From Erythrobacter sp. HI0063 (GTDB lineage: Bacteria > Pseudomonadota > Alphaproteobacteria > Sphingomonadales > Sphingomonadaceae): a stretch of 64,000 nt of DNA. The DNA lies in assembly GCF_001635685.1 (NCBI RefSeq), contig NZ_LWFF01000048.1:1-64000 (forward strand). Direction: 5' to 3'. Below are positions 47,732 through 57,978 of the stretch, piece by piece. Position numbers and translations under genes: made by a program. The notes under the pieces were generated by a model. The model saw only the letters and a list, made by a program, of their open reading frames with translations. It was not told where the DNA came from and made no database searches. The first letter of the stretch is position 1. Every line of letters begins with the position of its first letter.

Positions 47732-49186
47732 TCAGCCTTCGATCGTGTCGGCGACCAGCCGGTCGATCAGGCGCACACCGAAACCGGTCGCGCCCTTGCC
47801 CCAGGTGGCACCGGGCTTGTCGCTCCACACGGTGCCCGCAATGTCGCAGTGCGCCCAGGGGGTGCCGTCTTCGATGAAGCGGTGGAGGAACTGCGCCGCC
47901 GTGATCGAGCCCGCGCCCTTGCCGCCGATATTCTTCATGTCGGCGATCGGGCTGTCGATCAGCTTGTCGTAGGCCGGGCCGATGGGCAGGCGCCACACCT
48001 TGTCTCCGCTGGCCTTGCCCGCATCGGCAAGATCCTGCGCCAGCGCATCGTCGTTCGAGAACACGCCCGCATGTTCGTTGCCCAGCGATACGATGATCGC
48101 ACCGGTCAGCGTCGCGAAATCGACGATCCGGGCGGGCTTGAATTCCTTCTGCGTCCAGTGGAGCGCGTCGCACAGAACCAGGCGGCCTTCGGCGTCGGTG
48201 TTCAGGACCTCGATCGTCTGGCCGGACATTGAGGTGACCACGTCGCCGGGGCGCTGCGCGTTCCCGTCGGGCATGTTCTCGACCAGGCCGACCACGCCGA
48301 CCACGTTGGCCTTGGCCTTGCGCCGCACCAGCGCCAGCATCGCGCCTGCGACCGCGCCGGCGCCGCCCATATCCCACTTCATGTCTTCCATGCCGGGTCC
48401 GGGCTTGATCGAAATGCCGCCCGTGTCGAACGTCACACCCTTGCCGACGAAGGCGATCGGCGCTTCGCCGTCCGTGCCGCCGTTCCAGCGAATGGCGAGG
48501 ATGCGCGAATCGCGGGCCGAGCCCTGCCCGACGCCGAGCAGCGCACCCATGCCGAGCCCTTCCATCTTCGCTTCGTCGAGCACGATCAGTTCCGCGCCAC
48601 TGCCTTCGAAGCGCTTCTGGCAGCGTTCCACGAAGGTTTCGGGGTAAATGATGTTGGCAGGCTCGGTGACGAGTTCGCGCGTGAACTCGATCCCGTCGGC
48701 GAGATGAGCGGCCTCGTTCCAGGCGTCTTCGGCACCTTCGGGCGCGTTCAGGACGACGACGCGCTGCAGCGTCACCTTCTGCTCGTCCTTCAGCTTGGTG
48801 CGATAGATGTCGTAACGCCAATTGCGCAGCCTGAGGCCGAGCAGGACATGCGCGAGATCTTCGGCGGCGAGGCCGGTCGCATCGAAGCCGATCGTCTCCT
48901 CGCCCGCCGACTGGTACTTGGCCGAAATCGCAGCACCAGCCTTCTCGCAATTCGCCGCGCGTCCTTCGGCGTCGGCAGCGCCGGTGCCGACCAGGACCAG
49001 GCGCAGGACCGCGCCGTCACGCTCGACGAAGCCGTCGAACAGCTGGCCTGCCGAGCCCTTGAAACGTGCCGCCTTCGCGCCTTCTTCCATCGCCCGCTCC
49101 AGCCCGTCGGGCAACGTGCCCTTGACGGTGGCCTGGGCGACGAGACGCAATCCTTCGGGACGCGATGGGCTGAATTCGATCTGCAT
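47732..49186 (-). CDS. pepA: Leucyl aminopeptidase (M17)
   Basis: A 484-residue cytosolic exopeptidase with two metals. The signature [10 protein letters not shown] (with C in place of A next, RLVLCDAL), [13 protein letters not shown] with the metal ligands, and [18 protein letters not shown] are present. In some bacteria PepA also binds DNA in site-specific recombination and gene control. It is first in the minus-strand pepA-DUF2256-holC-lipoprotein-ndk run and divergent from lptD. Confidence 0.95.
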   Translation of the reverse strand: MQIEFSPSRPEGLRLVAQATVKGTLPDGLERAMEEGAKAARFKGSAGQLFDGFVERDGAVLRLVLVGTGAADAEGRAANCEKAGAAISAKYQSAGEETIGFDATGLAAEDLAHVLLGLRLRNWRYDIYRTKLKDEQKVTLQRVVVLNAPEGAEDAWNEAAHLADGIEFTRELVTEPANIIYPETFVERCQKRFEGSGAELIVLDEAKMEGLGMGALLGVGQGSARDSRILAIRWNGGTDGEAPIAFVGKGVTFDTGGISIKPGPGMEDMKWDMGGAGAVAGAMLALVRRKAKANVVGVVGLVENMPDGNAQRPGDVVTSMSGQTIEVLNTDAEGRLVLCDALHWTQKEFKPARIVDFATLTGAIIVSLGNEHAGVFSNDDALAQDLADAGKASGDKVWRLPIGPAYDKLIDSPIADMKNIGGKGAGSITAAQFLHRFIEDGTPWAHCDIAGTVWSDKPGATWGKGATGFGVRLIDRLVADTIEG

Positions 49187-49299
49187 GGGAACTCCCGCGA
49201 GTAATAGGTGTGGCGCGGCCGCGACGCGATTTGAGGCTATGCGAAAGGCCGCTCGTGAACGCGATTGCAGTTAGGGAGCGGCGATGCGATAGGCAAGCC

Positions 49300-51681
49300 A
49301 TGCACACGCCCAGCGTATCCGCGCCCGATTTGCACCGCATCCGGGCGGGGCTCTCGCTGTCCAGCGCGCTAAGCATCTGTCTGATAGCCGGTTTTCACGG
49401 CTCCGCCGCCCTCGCGCAGGACGGTGCGGCCACCGGCATGGCCACCGCGCAGGATCAGGCCGACCGGTCCGATCCCGACCGGTTCGAGGACGAGGAAGAA
49501 AGCGCCGACCTCTCCACGCGCCCGCTGGAAGATGCACCGCAGGACACGGTCGACCTGCCGACCGGCCAGAGCGCCGACAGCGACGAGATCGCCTTCGAAG
49601 CCGACACGCTCAGCTACGATTCGCCCAGCGACACCGTTACTGCCAGCGGCAGCGTCGTCCTGCGCAGCGGCGATCGCTCGGTACGCGCCGATCGCGTCAC
49701 CTGGAACCGCAATAGCGGCGAAATCCTCGCCGAAGGACGCGTGCGCTTCGTCGACGAAAACGGCAATCAGCTGTTTTCGGAAAGCGTGGTGCTGACCGAC
49801 GAATTCGAAGCCGGCGCGATGGAGAACCTGCTGCTGGCGCTGCGCCAGGGCGGGCGGCTGGCCGCAGAAACCGGATCGCGCGGTGCGGACGGAACGATCG
49901 AGCTGGAACGCGCGGCTTACACCGCCTGCTCAGTCACCACGCCCGAAGGATGCGACAAGGCGCCGAGCTGGCGGATCACCGCCGATCGCGTGACGTACGA
50001 CCCCAGCGACAGCCGGGTCCGGTTCCGCAACGCCTATCTCGAACTGTTCGGTGCGCGTCTCCTGCCGTTGCCCGGCCTTTCGATCCGCACCGATGGAGGG
50101 CCGGTCGCAGGCTTCCTGGTGCCCGATCTGCGCATTTCGAAAAGCAACGGCGTCGAGGTCAGCGGCAGTTACTACTGGCGTCTCGGCCCCAATCGCGATG
50201 CGACCGCGAGCGCGTATCTCTTCACCGAAGCGCTCCCCATGGTGAGCGGGCAGTACCGCCAGCTTACCGATAAGGGCGCGTTCCAGATCACGGGGTATGC
50301 GACCTACAGCCGCCGCATCTCCAGTCTGACGGGCAATCGCGTCGGAGAACGCGATTTTCGCGGCTATGTCTTCGCCAACGGCCAGTTCCAGTTCGATCCC
50401 AATTGGAGCCTGACCGGATCGGTGCGCCGCGCCAGCGACCGCACGTTCCTGCGCCGTTATGACATCAGCCGCGACGATCGCCTGCGCTCCACCATCGATC
50501 TCGAGCGGATCGACCGGCAATCCTATCTCTCGATCGCCGGCTGGGCGACGCAGACCTTGCGATTGGGCGCGGATCAGGGGCAGGTTCCGCTGGCCCTGCC
50601 CGCGATCGACTATCGGTATCGGCTCAACGATCCGGTTCTGGGCGGCAAGGTCGAGCTACAGGCCAACAGCCTCGCCATCCTGCGCGACGAGGGACAGGAC
50701 ACGCAGCGCGCCTTCGCCCGCGCGCGCTGGGATCTGCGCCGCGTGACCGGGATGGGCCAGCTGGTGACTCTGACCGGCCTGGTGCGCGGCGATGTCTACC
50801 ATTCGAGCGACAATGCGCTCACCGATACGGCGCTCTATCGCGGCAATCCGGGATGGGAAGCGCGTGGGATCGCAGTCGCGGCGGTGGATGTCGAATGGCC
50901 GCTGGTGGGCCAATTCCTCGGCTGGGATCAGGTGCTGACCCCGCGCGTTCAGTTCGCCGCTAGCCCGCCGATCCGCAACCTCGCGATCCCCAACGAGGAT
51001 TCGCGCGCGATCGATCTGGAGGATTCCAACCTCTTCGCGCTCAACCGCTTTCCCGGATACGACCGGGTCGAGGACGGGGCGCGCGTGACCTATGGCGTGG
51101 ACTGGCAGTTGCGCGCGCCGGGATGGGATCTGAAGACCACGCTCGGCCAGACCTATAGGCTGGACAAGGATCCGGGCGTCTTCGTCGACGGCACGGGCCT
51201 GTCGGAGCGCGTATCGGACATCGTCGGACGGACCCAAGTGCGGTTCCGCGATTTCGTGAAGCTGACCCACCGCTTCCGCCTCGACAAGGATAATCTGGCG
51301 GTGCGCCGCAACGAGATCGACGCGACTGTCGGCAGCGCGCGAACCTACGCCGAGGTCGGCTATCTCCGGCTCAACCGGAATATCTTCCAGGTCGAGGATT
51401 TGCAGGATCGCGAGGAATTGCGCGCCGCCGCGCGTGTCGCCTTCCGCCGCTACTGGTCTGTATTCGGCTCCGGCGTCTTCAATCTCACCAATCGCGACGA
51501 GGATCCCAATCTCGGATCGGACGGCTTCCAGCCTATCCGTACGCGGCTGGGTGTCGCCTACGAGGACGATTGCCTCGAAATGGGGCTGACCTGGCGGCGC
51601 GACTATCTCGACACGGGCGATGCGCAGCGCGGCGACACGTTCCAGGTCTATTTCGCGCTTCGCAAACTGGGCTTCCGCTGA
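49300..51681 (+). CDS. lptD: LPS-assembly protein LptD
   Basis: A 793-residue outer-membrane protein that inserts LPS into the outer leaflet with LptE. Signal peptide to about 39 (ending ALAQ). The N-terminal beta-jellyroll (OstA/LptA-like) is EIAFEADTLSYDSPSDTVTASGSVVLRSGDRSVRADRVTWN. Then comes the 26-strand barrel of about 550 residues, beginning after LRISKSNGVEVSGSYYWRL, with terminal VYFALRKLGFR. It is the first of lptD-surA-pdxA-rsmA. The ATG at 49300 starts the signal. Confidence 0.95.
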   Translation: MHTPSVSAPDLHRIRAGLSLSSALSICLIAGFHGSAALAQDGAATGMATAQDQADRSDPDRFEDEEESADLSTRPLEDAPQDTVDLPTGQSADSDEIAFEADTLSYDSPSDTVTASGSVVLRSGDRSVRADRVTWNRNSGEILAEGRVRFVDENGNQLFSESVVLTDEFEAGAMENLLLALRQGGRLAAETGSRGADGTIELERAAYTACSVTTPEGCDKAPSWRITADRVTYDPSDSRVRFRNAYLELFGARLLPLPGLSIRTDGGPVAGFLVPDLRISKSNGVEVSGSYYWRLGPNRDATASAYLFTEALPMVSGQYRQLTDKGAFQITGYATYSRRISSLTGNRVGERDFRGYVFANGQFQFDPNWSLTGSVRRASDRTFLRRYDISRDDRLRSTIDLERIDRQSYLSIAGWATQTLRLGADQGQVPLALPAIDYRYRLNDPVLGGKVELQANSLAILRDEGQDTQRAFARARWDLRRVTGMGQLVTLTGLVRGDVYHSSDNALTDTALYRGNPGWEARGIAVAAVDVEWPLVGQFLGWDQVLTPRVQFAASPPIRNLAIPNEDSRAIDLEDSNLFALNRFPGYDRVEDGARVTYGVDWQLRAPGWDLKTTLGQTYRLDKDPGVFVDGTGLSERVSDIVGRTQVRFRDFVKLTHRFRLDKDNLAVRRNEIDATVGSARTYAEVGYLRLNRNIFQVEDLQDREELRAAARVAFRRYWSVFGSGVFNLTNRDEDPNLGSDGFQPIRTRLGVAYEDDCLEMGLTWRRDYLDTGDAQRGDTFQVYFALRKLGFR

Positions 51682-51818
51682 CGCGAGCGGGCCGCGCCCG
51701 TTGGCATGCGGGCTCCTATGCGCTAATCGCCGCCGCCAATCAGCTACGGTTAAGCCGGACGGCGGCAAGACCGGGCTGTATCCGGGCGCCTGCATGGCGC
51801 CGCAATTGGACGATCTAC

Positions 51819-53171
51819 GTGACGCGCAAACCGCTATCCTCTCTCGTTTCCCTTACGGCGATGCTCGGCCTGATGGCTGCGCCGCTGCCTGCCATCGCGC
51901 AGGTGCAGGCCGATGCGCCCGAAGCAGGCAATCCGCTGGGCCTGCCCGAATCGGTGACCTTGCTGGGCGAGAGCAATCCGAACGTTCGCACGGCGACCGC
52001 GGTCGTGAACGGCGATGTCATCACCGGAACCGATGTCGATCAGCGGGTAGCGCTCGTCACGGCAGCGAACGATCACGAATTGAGCGCCGAGGATTTCCAG
52101 CGCCTCAAAATGCAGGTGCTGCGCAATCTCATCGACGAAACCCTGCAAATTCAGGAAGCCGCAGCGCAGGAAATCGAGGTCACCGACCAGGAGGTGGAGC
52201 AGCGTTACAACGCCGTGGCCCAACAGAATTTCGGCCAGAAAGACGGCGCGATGGCGGCCTATCTCCAGCAGGTCGGTTCCTCGCCCGCGTCCCTGAAGCG
52301 CCAGATTCGCGGCGAGCTTGCCTGGCAGCGCCTGCTGCGCCGCAATGTGGCTCCGTTCGTCAGCGTATCGGGTGAAGAAGTGAACGAGCAGCTCGAGCGG
52401 CTCGAAGCCTCGCGTGGGACCGAAGAATTCCGGCTGGGTGAAATCTTCCTGTCCGCAACGCCCGAAAGCCAGGCCGCGGTGCAGGACAATGCGCGGCGTA
52501 TCGTCGAACAATTGCGCCAGGGCGGCAGTTTCGTCGCTTATGCACGTCAGTTCTCCGAAGCGTCGACAGCAGCCGTGGGCGGCGATCTGGGCTGGGTGCG
52601 GCTCGGCCAGTTGCCCGCCCAGCTATCGGAAGTCGCAGGCCAGATGCAGCCCGGCCAATTGGTCGGCCCCCTGCCCATTCCGGGCGGGTTCTCGATCCTG
52701 TATCTGATCGACAAGCGTCAGGTGCTGACCGCCGATCCGCGTGACGCCGTGCTCAGCCTCAAGCAGATCTCGATCGGATTCGATCCGGGCACCACGCAGG
52801 CGCAGGCGGCTGCGCGCGTGCAGGCCTTCACCCAAGGCGTGTCGCAGATTCGCGGCTGCGGCGATGCGGACAGCGCGGCCGCTGCGCTCGGCGCCAGCAT
52901 CGTCACCAACGACGAAATCCGCGTTCGCTCGCTTCCCGAGGCTTTGCAGAACGCGATTCTGCAATTGCAGATCGGTCAGACCACCCCGCCCTTCGGCAGC
53001 GTGGAAGACGGCATCCGTGTGCTGATGCTGTGCGGTCGTGACGATCCCGAACAGAATGCCGGACCCGATTTCGAGACTCTGATGAACCAGATCGAGGATG
53101 AGCGCATCGGCAAGCGCGCCCAGCGTTACCTGCGCGATCTGCGCAACGACGCCTATATCGAGTATAATTGA
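51819..53171 (+). CDS. surA: Periplasmic chaperone / peptidyl-prolyl isomerase SurA
   Basis: A 450-residue chaperone of outer-membrane barrel proteins such as LptD. The signal peptide is LSSLVSLTAMLGLMAAPLPAIAQ, followed by the SurA N-terminal domain (ATAVVNGDVITGTDVDQRV, LRNLIDETLQIQEAAAQEIEVTDQEVEQRY). One good parvulin domain is at about 210-310 (FRLGEIFLS, GGDLGWVRLGQLPAQLSEV, PGGFSILYLID) and a degenerate second follows (about 315-420). It begins with GTG at 51819; the ribosome site is weak, but the signal begins here. It is 137 bases after lptD and one base before pdxA. Confidence 0.92.
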   Translation: MTRKPLSSLVSLTAMLGLMAAPLPAIAQVQADAPEAGNPLGLPESVTLLGESNPNVRTATAVVNGDVITGTDVDQRVALVTAANDHELSAEDFQRLKMQVLRNLIDETLQIQEAAAQEIEVTDQEVEQRYNAVAQQNFGQKDGAMAAYLQQVGSSPASLKRQIRGELAWQRLLRRNVAPFVSVSGEEVNEQLERLEASRGTEEFRLGEIFLSATPESQAAVQDNARRIVEQLRQGGSFVAYARQFSEASTAAVGGDLGWVRLGQLPAQLSEVAGQMQPGQLVGPLPIPGGFSILYLIDKRQVLTADPRDAVLSLKQISIGFDPGTTQAQAAARVQAFTQGVSQIRGCGDADSAAAALGASIVTNDEIRVRSLPEALQNAILQLQIGQTTPPFGSVEDGIRVLMLCGRDDPEQNAGPDFETLMNQIEDERIGKRAQRYLRDLRNDAYIEYN

Positions 53172-53172
53172 C

Positions 53173-54171
53173 ATGCCCCCTCTCGCCGTATCGCTTGGCG
53201 ATCCGGCGGGGATCGGGCCGGAGATCATCGTCGCGAGCTGGGCGCGGCGCCGTGAAAGCAAGCTTGCGCCCTTTTTCGTAGTCGGCGGTACTACCGTGCT
53301 GGAGAAAGCGGCTGCGGTTCGCGATCTCGCCTGCCCTATCGTGCCTATCGACGATGCGGCAGAAGCGAACGACGCTTTCGATCGGGGCCTTCCGGTGCTC
53401 GGAGCGGAGGACGGCACCTATCGCCCGGGAGTGCCCGACGATGCGGGAGCGGCGCTCGCGCTCGGCTCGCTGGCCGGGGCGGTCCGCATGGCCTTGCTCG
53501 GCAAGGCGTCCGCAGCCGTCACCGCTCCCGTCTCCAAAGCCCATCTGGCGCGCGTCGGTTTCGAATTTCCCGGCCAGACCGAATTTCTCGCCGCCGCCTG
53601 CGGGCTGGGGCCAAACGATGTCGTGATGATGCTGGCCGGGCCGAGCCTGCGCGCGGTTCCGGTGACTGTGCATTGTGCTCTCGCCGACGTGCCCCGCCTG
53701 CTCGACAAGGCGACGATTGCCGCGAAAGCGCGAATAACTGCCGCGGCTCTTACGCGGGATTTCGGGATCGCGGCTCCGCGCATCGCGATCTGCGGCCTCA
53801 ATCCCCACGCGGGCGAAGGCGGCAAATTCGGCAGCGAGGAGCGCGACATCATCGCCCCCGCCATCGAAACGCTGCGCGCAGAAGGCATGGCGGTGACAGG
53901 TCCGCACCCCGCCGACGCGCTCTTCACCCCACGCGCGCGCCAGACCTACGATGCGGCACTGGCGATGTATCACGATCAGGCGCTGGTCCCCATCAAGGCG
54001 CTCGATTTCGACGAGGGCGTCAATGTCACGCTCGGCCTGCCCATCGTCCGCACTTCGCCCGACCACGGAACGGCGTTCGACATCGCAGGCAAGGGCCTGG
54101 CCGATCCCGGCGCGATGATCGCCGCACTGCGCATGGCAAGTGCGATGGCTGAACGGCGAGCGAAGCCTTGA
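53173..54171 (+). CDS. pdxA: 4-hydroxythreonine-4-phosphate dehydrogenase
   Basis: A 332-residue NAD-dependent enzyme of pyridoxal-phosphate synthesis. The N-terminal LAVSLGDPAGIGPEI, the ASAAVTAPVSKAHLARVGFEFPGQTEFLA block, GLNPHAGEGGKFG and MYHDQALVPIKALDFDEGVNVTLGLPIVRTSPDHGTAFDIAGKG are the family signatures, including metal-binding histidines. It starts one base after surA ends and overlaps rsmA by one base. Confidence 0.96.
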   Translation: MPPLAVSLGDPAGIGPEIIVASWARRRESKLAPFFVVGGTTVLEKAAAVRDLACPIVPIDDAAEANDAFDRGLPVLGAEDGTYRPGVPDDAGAALALGSLAGAVRMALLGKASAAVTAPVSKAHLARVGFEFPGQTEFLAAACGLGPNDVVMMLAGPSLRAVPVTVHCALADVPRLLDKATIAAKARITAAALTRDFGIAAPRIAICGLNPHAGEGGKFGSEERDIIAPAIETLRAEGMAVTGPHPADALFTPRARQTYDAALAMYHDQALVPIKALDFDEGVNVTLGLPIVRTSPDHGTAFDIAGKGLADPGAMIAALRMASAMAERRAKP

Positions 54172-55007
54172 TGGCCGACCTGCCCCCCTTGCGCGAAGTG
54201 ATCGCCCGGCACGGTCTGTCCGCCAGCAAGGCGCTCGGCCAGAATTTCCTCTTCGACGAACATTTGCTGGACCGGATCGCAGCCGTTCCCGGCGATCTGG
54301 CGGGTCGCAACGTGCTCGAGATCGGCCCCGGCCCCGGCGGCTTGACCCGTGCGTTGCTGCGTGCCGGAGCGCGCGTCACCGCGATCGAAATGGACCCGCG
54401 CTGCCTGCCCGCGCTTGCCGAACTGTCCGAGGCGTTTCCCGACCGATTGACCGTGGTTCCGGGCGACGCGATGAAGCTCGACCATGCAGAGTTGATGGGC
54501 GGCGAACCGTTCGAAGTGGTCGCCAACCTGCCCTATAATGTCGGCACCGCGCTGTTCGTGCGCTGGCTGTCGGGCGAGACATGGCCCCCGCTCTGGACGG
54601 GGCTGACGCTGATGTTCCAGCAGGAAGTCGCCCAACGGATCGTCGCCGCGCCTGGAGGTTCTGCCTATGGCCGGCTGGCGGTTCTGGCCCAGTGGCGCGG
54701 CACGGCGAAGCTGGCGATGAAGGTCCATCGCAGCGCCTTCACGCCCCCACCCAAGGTGATGAGCGCCATCGTCCATGTGACGCCCGCGTCCATGCCGGAC
54801 GGCGTCAGCGCCCGCACGCTCGAACGCCTCACCGAAGCCGCCTTCGGGCAACGCCGCAAGATGCTGCGTCAAAGCCTCAAGGGCGTGCCGGGCGCGATCG
54901 AGGCGATGGAAACCCTCGGTATCGATGCGCAACGGCGGGCCGAAACCTTGCGCGTCGCCGATTTCGTCGCACTGGCGAGGCAGGTGGACGGGATGGCGAA
55001 ACGATAG
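54171..55007 (+). CDS. rsmA: 16S rRNA m6,2A1518/A1519 dimethyltransferase (KsgA)
   Basis: A 278-residue SAM-dependent methylase that finishes the small ribosomal subunit. KALGQNFLFDEHLLDRI, LEIGPGPGGLTRALL (SAM motif I), VVANLPYNVGTALF (NLPY catalytic motif) and AFGQRRKMLRQSLKG are all present. The ATG at 54171 overlaps the pdxA TGA (TGATG); TTG at 54168 is ignored. Position after lptD-surA-pdxA is conserved in proteobacteria. Confidence 0.97.
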   Translation: MADLPPLREVIARHGLSASKALGQNFLFDEHLLDRIAAVPGDLAGRNVLEIGPGPGGLTRALLRAGARVTAIEMDPRCLPALAELSEAFPDRLTVVPGDAMKLDHAELMGGEPFEVVANLPYNVGTALFVRWLSGETWPPLWTGLTLMFQQEVAQRIVAAPGGSAYGRLAVLAQWRGTAKLAMKVHRSAFTPPPKVMSAIVHVTPASMPDGVSARTLERLTEAAFGQRRKMLRQSLKGVPGAIEAMETLGIDAQRRAETLRVADFVALARQVDGMAKR

Positions 55008-55047
55008 CGTCGCGCCATGCATTGACGGGCTGAAGGAGACAATTTCC

Positions 55048-55662
55048 ATGTCCGTCAAAGCCATCGCCATCAATTGTTCGCTCAAGAAAAGCAGCGGCGA
55101 GCCCAGCTCGACCGACGCGATGATCGCATTGCTGAGGGAAAAATTCTCCAATCACGATGTCGAGATCACCGAGATGCTGCGGATCGCCGACTACAATGTG
55201 CTGCCCGGGGTCACCTCGGACGAAGGCGACGGAGACGACTGGCCAGAACTGCGCACAAAAATCCTCGCGCACGATATCCTGATCTTCGGCGGCCCGATCT
55301 GGATGGGACAGATCGGTTCGATCGCCAAGCGCGTGCTCGAACGCATGGATGCGTTTCTAGGCGAAACCGACGACAAGGGCCGAATGCCGAGTTCGGGCAA
55401 AATCGCGGTGACCGCGATCGTGGGCAATGAGGATGGCGCTCACTGGAGTTCGGCGCAGCTTTTCCAGTCGCTCAACGATACCGGCTGGACGATCCCTGCC
55501 GCTGCCGCCTGCTATTGGGTCGGTGAAGCCATGGGCAGCATCGACTTCAAGGATCTGGACGAGACGCCCGACAAGACGGACGTCACTGCGGCCACGGTGG
55601 CCGCAAATGCCGCCCATCTTGCCAGGCTGCTCAAGAACGAGCCCTATCCAGGCACGAGCTGA
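55048..55662 (+). CDS. Flavodoxin-fold NAD(P)H-dependent oxidoreductase
   Basis: A 204-residue flavodoxin-like protein. SVKAIAINCSLKKSSGEPSST is the FMN-phosphate loop with serines, LIFGGPIWMGQIGSIAKRVLERMDAFL the middle, and GNEDGAHWSSAQLFQSLNDTGWTIPAAAACYWVGEA the late part. It matches NADPH-dependent FMN reductase/flavodoxin-family proteins of the YhfK/WrbA-like group. The redox partner is unknown. AAGGAG lies 10 bases upstream of the ATG. It is convergent with glcB, 3 bases between stops. Confidence 0.85.
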   Translation: MSVKAIAINCSLKKSSGEPSSTDAMIALLREKFSNHDVEITEMLRIADYNVLPGVTSDEGDGDDWPELRTKILAHDILIFGGPIWMGQIGSIAKRVLERMDAFLGETDDKGRMPSSGKIAVTAIVGNEDGAHWSSAQLFQSLNDTGWTIPAAAACYWVGEAMGSIDFKDLDETPDKTDVTAATVAANAAHLARLLKNEPYPGTS

Positions 55663-55665
55663 CCT

Positions 55666-57762
55666 TCAGCCCGCCGCCTTCTTTTCCCGCCGCCATTGGT
55701 GCAGCAGCGGTTCGGTATACCCGCTCGGCTGATCGACGCCCTTGAAAATCAGATCCTTCGCCGCGCTGAAAGCAGGCGCGTCCTGATTTTCGAGCAGCGG
55801 TTCGTATGCCGGATCGCCCGCATTCTGTTCGTCCACCTTGGCGGCCATGCGAGTGAGCGAATCCATAACCTGATCCTCGCTGACGACACCGTGCAGCAGC
55901 CAGTTGGCGATATGCTGCGAACTGATCCGCAGCGTCGCGCGGTCCTCCATCAGCCCGACATCGTTGATGTCCGGCACTTTGGAACAGCCGACGCCCTGAT
56001 CGATCCAGCGCACGACATAGCCCAGAAGGCCCTGGCAATTGTTGTCGAGCTCCTCGCGGATTTCCTCTTCCGACCAGTTCACGCCCTCGGCCAGCGGGAT
56101 CGTCAGCAGCTCGTCCAGCTTCGCCGCATCGGGCAGGCCCCGCTGGATCTCGAACACGTCCTCGCGGTGGTAATGGATCGCATGCAGGGTTGCGGCAGTC
56201 GGGCTCGGCACCCAGGCGGTGTTGGCCCCGGCGCGCAGATGGCCAATCTTTTCCAGCATCATCTGACCCATCAGATCGGGCGCGGCCCACATGCCCTTCC
56301 CGATCTGCGCCCGGCCCGAAAGTCCATGAGCGAGACCGATACCGACATTGCGCGCCTCGTAGGCCTTGAGCCACGCAGAGCCTTTCATCGCGCCCTTGCG
56401 CAGCATCGGCCCGGCCCGCATCGAGGTGTGCATCTCGTCACCCGTCCGATCGAGGAAGCCGGTGTTGATGAAGACGACGCGGTCCTTCACCGCATGGATA
56501 CAGGCGGCGAGATTGGCGGATGTGCGCCGTTCCTCGTCCATCACGCCGACCTTCATGGTATGCCGATCGAGCCCGAGCATATCCTCCACCGCATCGAACA
56601 AATCGTTGGTGAAGGCGCATTCTTCGGGCCCGTGCATCTTGGGCTTCACGATATAGATCGAACCGGTCCGCGAATTTCCGAAGCGCCCCTTGCCAGCCAC
56701 GTCGAGCGCGCCGATCGCTCCGGTTACGACAGCATCCATGATCCCTTCCGGAATCTCGCCGCCGTCCCACAGCATGGCGGGATTGGTCATCAGGTGCCCG
56801 ACATTGCGGACGAACATGAGGCTGCGGCCCGGCAGGCGATGTTCGGCCCCTTCCGCGTCGCGAAAGATCTTGTCTTCGCACAGCCGCCGCGTCTGTGTCG
56901 ATCCGCCCTTCTCGAAGCTTTCTTCCAGATCGCCCCGGATCACGCCGAGCCAGTTGCGATAGCCGAGCAATTTGTCCTCGGCATCGACTGCGGCGACCGA
57001 ATCCTCAAGGTCGGCGATCGTGGTCAGTGCCGCTTCGAGGACGATGTCGCTGATTCCGGCCTTGTCGGTTTTACCGACCGGGTGGTCGGATGCGAACTGC
57101 ACTTCGATGTGCAGGCCATTGTTGCGGAACAGCAGGCCGTCATCGATCCGGCCGACGAAGGCGCTCTTATCGGCAAGGTCGATATCCTCCGCGCCAGCGA
57201 TATCGCGCCAGCTCCCGCTCGCCAGCGGCAGGACTTCGTCGAGGAACCGGCGTCCTTCCGCGATCACCGCATCGCCGCGCGCGCGGTCGTACCCGCCGGG
57301 CTTTGGCGGCGGCGCGTCGAGCGCATCGGTGCCGTACAGCGCATCATACAGGCTGCCCCACCGCGCATTGGCAGCGTTGAGGAGGAAACGCGCATTGAGA
57401 ATGGGCACCACGAGCTGCGGCCCGGCCATGGTCGCGATTTCGGGATCGACGTTTTCGGTCCCGATCGTAAACGCTTCGGGCTCGGGAACGAGATAGCCGA
57501 TCTCTTCGAGGAACGCGCGATACGCATCTGCATCGTGCGTCTGCCCGGCCCGATCCAGATGCCAGCTGTCGATCTTCGCCTGGAGTTCTCCGCGCGTGTC
57601 GAGAAGCGCCCGGTTGCGCGGGACGAAGCGTTCGAGCAGGGACGCGAAGCCCGTCCAGAAGGCGCCCGTATCTTTGCCGAGCGGCTGGAGAATCTCGTTC
57701 TCGATGAAATCGGCCAAGGCCGGATCGGCCTGGATCCCGGCGCGGTTCACGTAATCGGTCAT
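55666..57762 (-). CDS. glcB: Malate synthase G
   Basis: A 698-residue glyoxylate-cycle enzyme condensing acetyl-CoA and glyoxylate to malate. It has the full MSG length, with the family segments [36 protein letters not shown] (catalytic barrel), [21 protein letters not shown] and [18 protein letters not shown]. It lets the cell grow on acetate or fatty acids, or detoxify glyoxylate. ATG at 57762 (MTDYVNRAG) is taken; TTG nine bases upstream is an alternative. It is divergent from the M20-astA-astB operon. Confidence 0.96.
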   Translation of the reverse strand: MTDYVNRAGIQADPALADFIENEILQPLGKDTGAFWTGFASLLERFVPRNRALLDTRGELQAKIDSWHLDRAGQTHDADAYRAFLEEIGYLVPEPEAFTIGTENVDPEIATMAGPQLVVPILNARFLLNAANARWGSLYDALYGTDALDAPPPKPGGYDRARGDAVIAEGRRFLDEVLPLASGSWRDIAGAEDIDLADKSAFVGRIDDGLLFRNNGLHIEVQFASDHPVGKTDKAGISDIVLEAALTTIADLEDSVAAVDAEDKLLGYRNWLGVIRGDLEESFEKGGSTQTRRLCEDKIFRDAEGAEHRLPGRSLMFVRNVGHLMTNPAMLWDGGEIPEGIMDAVVTGAIGALDVAGKGRFGNSRTGSIYIVKPKMHGPEECAFTNDLFDAVEDMLGLDRHTMKVGVMDEERRTSANLAACIHAVKDRVVFINTGFLDRTGDEMHTSMRAGPMLRKGAMKGSAWLKAYEARNVGIGLAHGLSGRAQIGKGMWAAPDLMGQMMLEKIGHLRAGANTAWVPSPTAATLHAIHYHREDVFEIQRGLPDAAKLDELLTIPLAEGVNWSEEEIREELDNNCQGLLGYVVRWIDQGVGCSKVPDINDVGLMEDRATLRISSQHIANWLLHGVVSEDQVMDSLTRMAAKVDEQNAGDPAYEPLLENQDAPAFSAAKDLIFKGVDQPSGYTEPLLHQWRREKKAAG

Positions 57763-57843
57763 GAAAGGCAACTCACCCGTATACTGCTAATAATCGAAAA
57801 GCGGATCCCGGGGAGGAGCGAGCCCGTTTATGTCCGGGGGCAC

Positions 57844-57879
57844 GGGAATTTGCAAGCCTTCGCTTGCAAGCCAATTCCC
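57844..57879. repeat. Long bulged hairpin in the glcB / M20 divergent gap
   Basis: GGGAATT pairs with AATTCCC and TGCAAGC with GCTTGCA around a CTTC tetraloop, with an asymmetric AGCC bulge between the two stems. The 14 paired positions stand between divergent promoters, so the structure could act in either leader RNA or be a mobile intergenic palindrome. Confidence 0.5.
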
Positions 57880-57978
57880 ATGGCGTTGGGGGCCGTCCGC
57901 GCAGACTCGTGGCTCGGTGCCGTACGCAGCGGGCACTGGGCTGGAAAACCCTATGGACCGCCGCTAAGCCCGCTGGCG

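Noticed and set aside
55696-57978. A 761-codon plus-strand open frame antisense to glcB, continuous with the M20 gene
   Set aside because: It lies antisense to a clear malate synthase, shows no domain, and arises because high GC makes antisense frames stop-poor. The M20 homology begins only at 57979.
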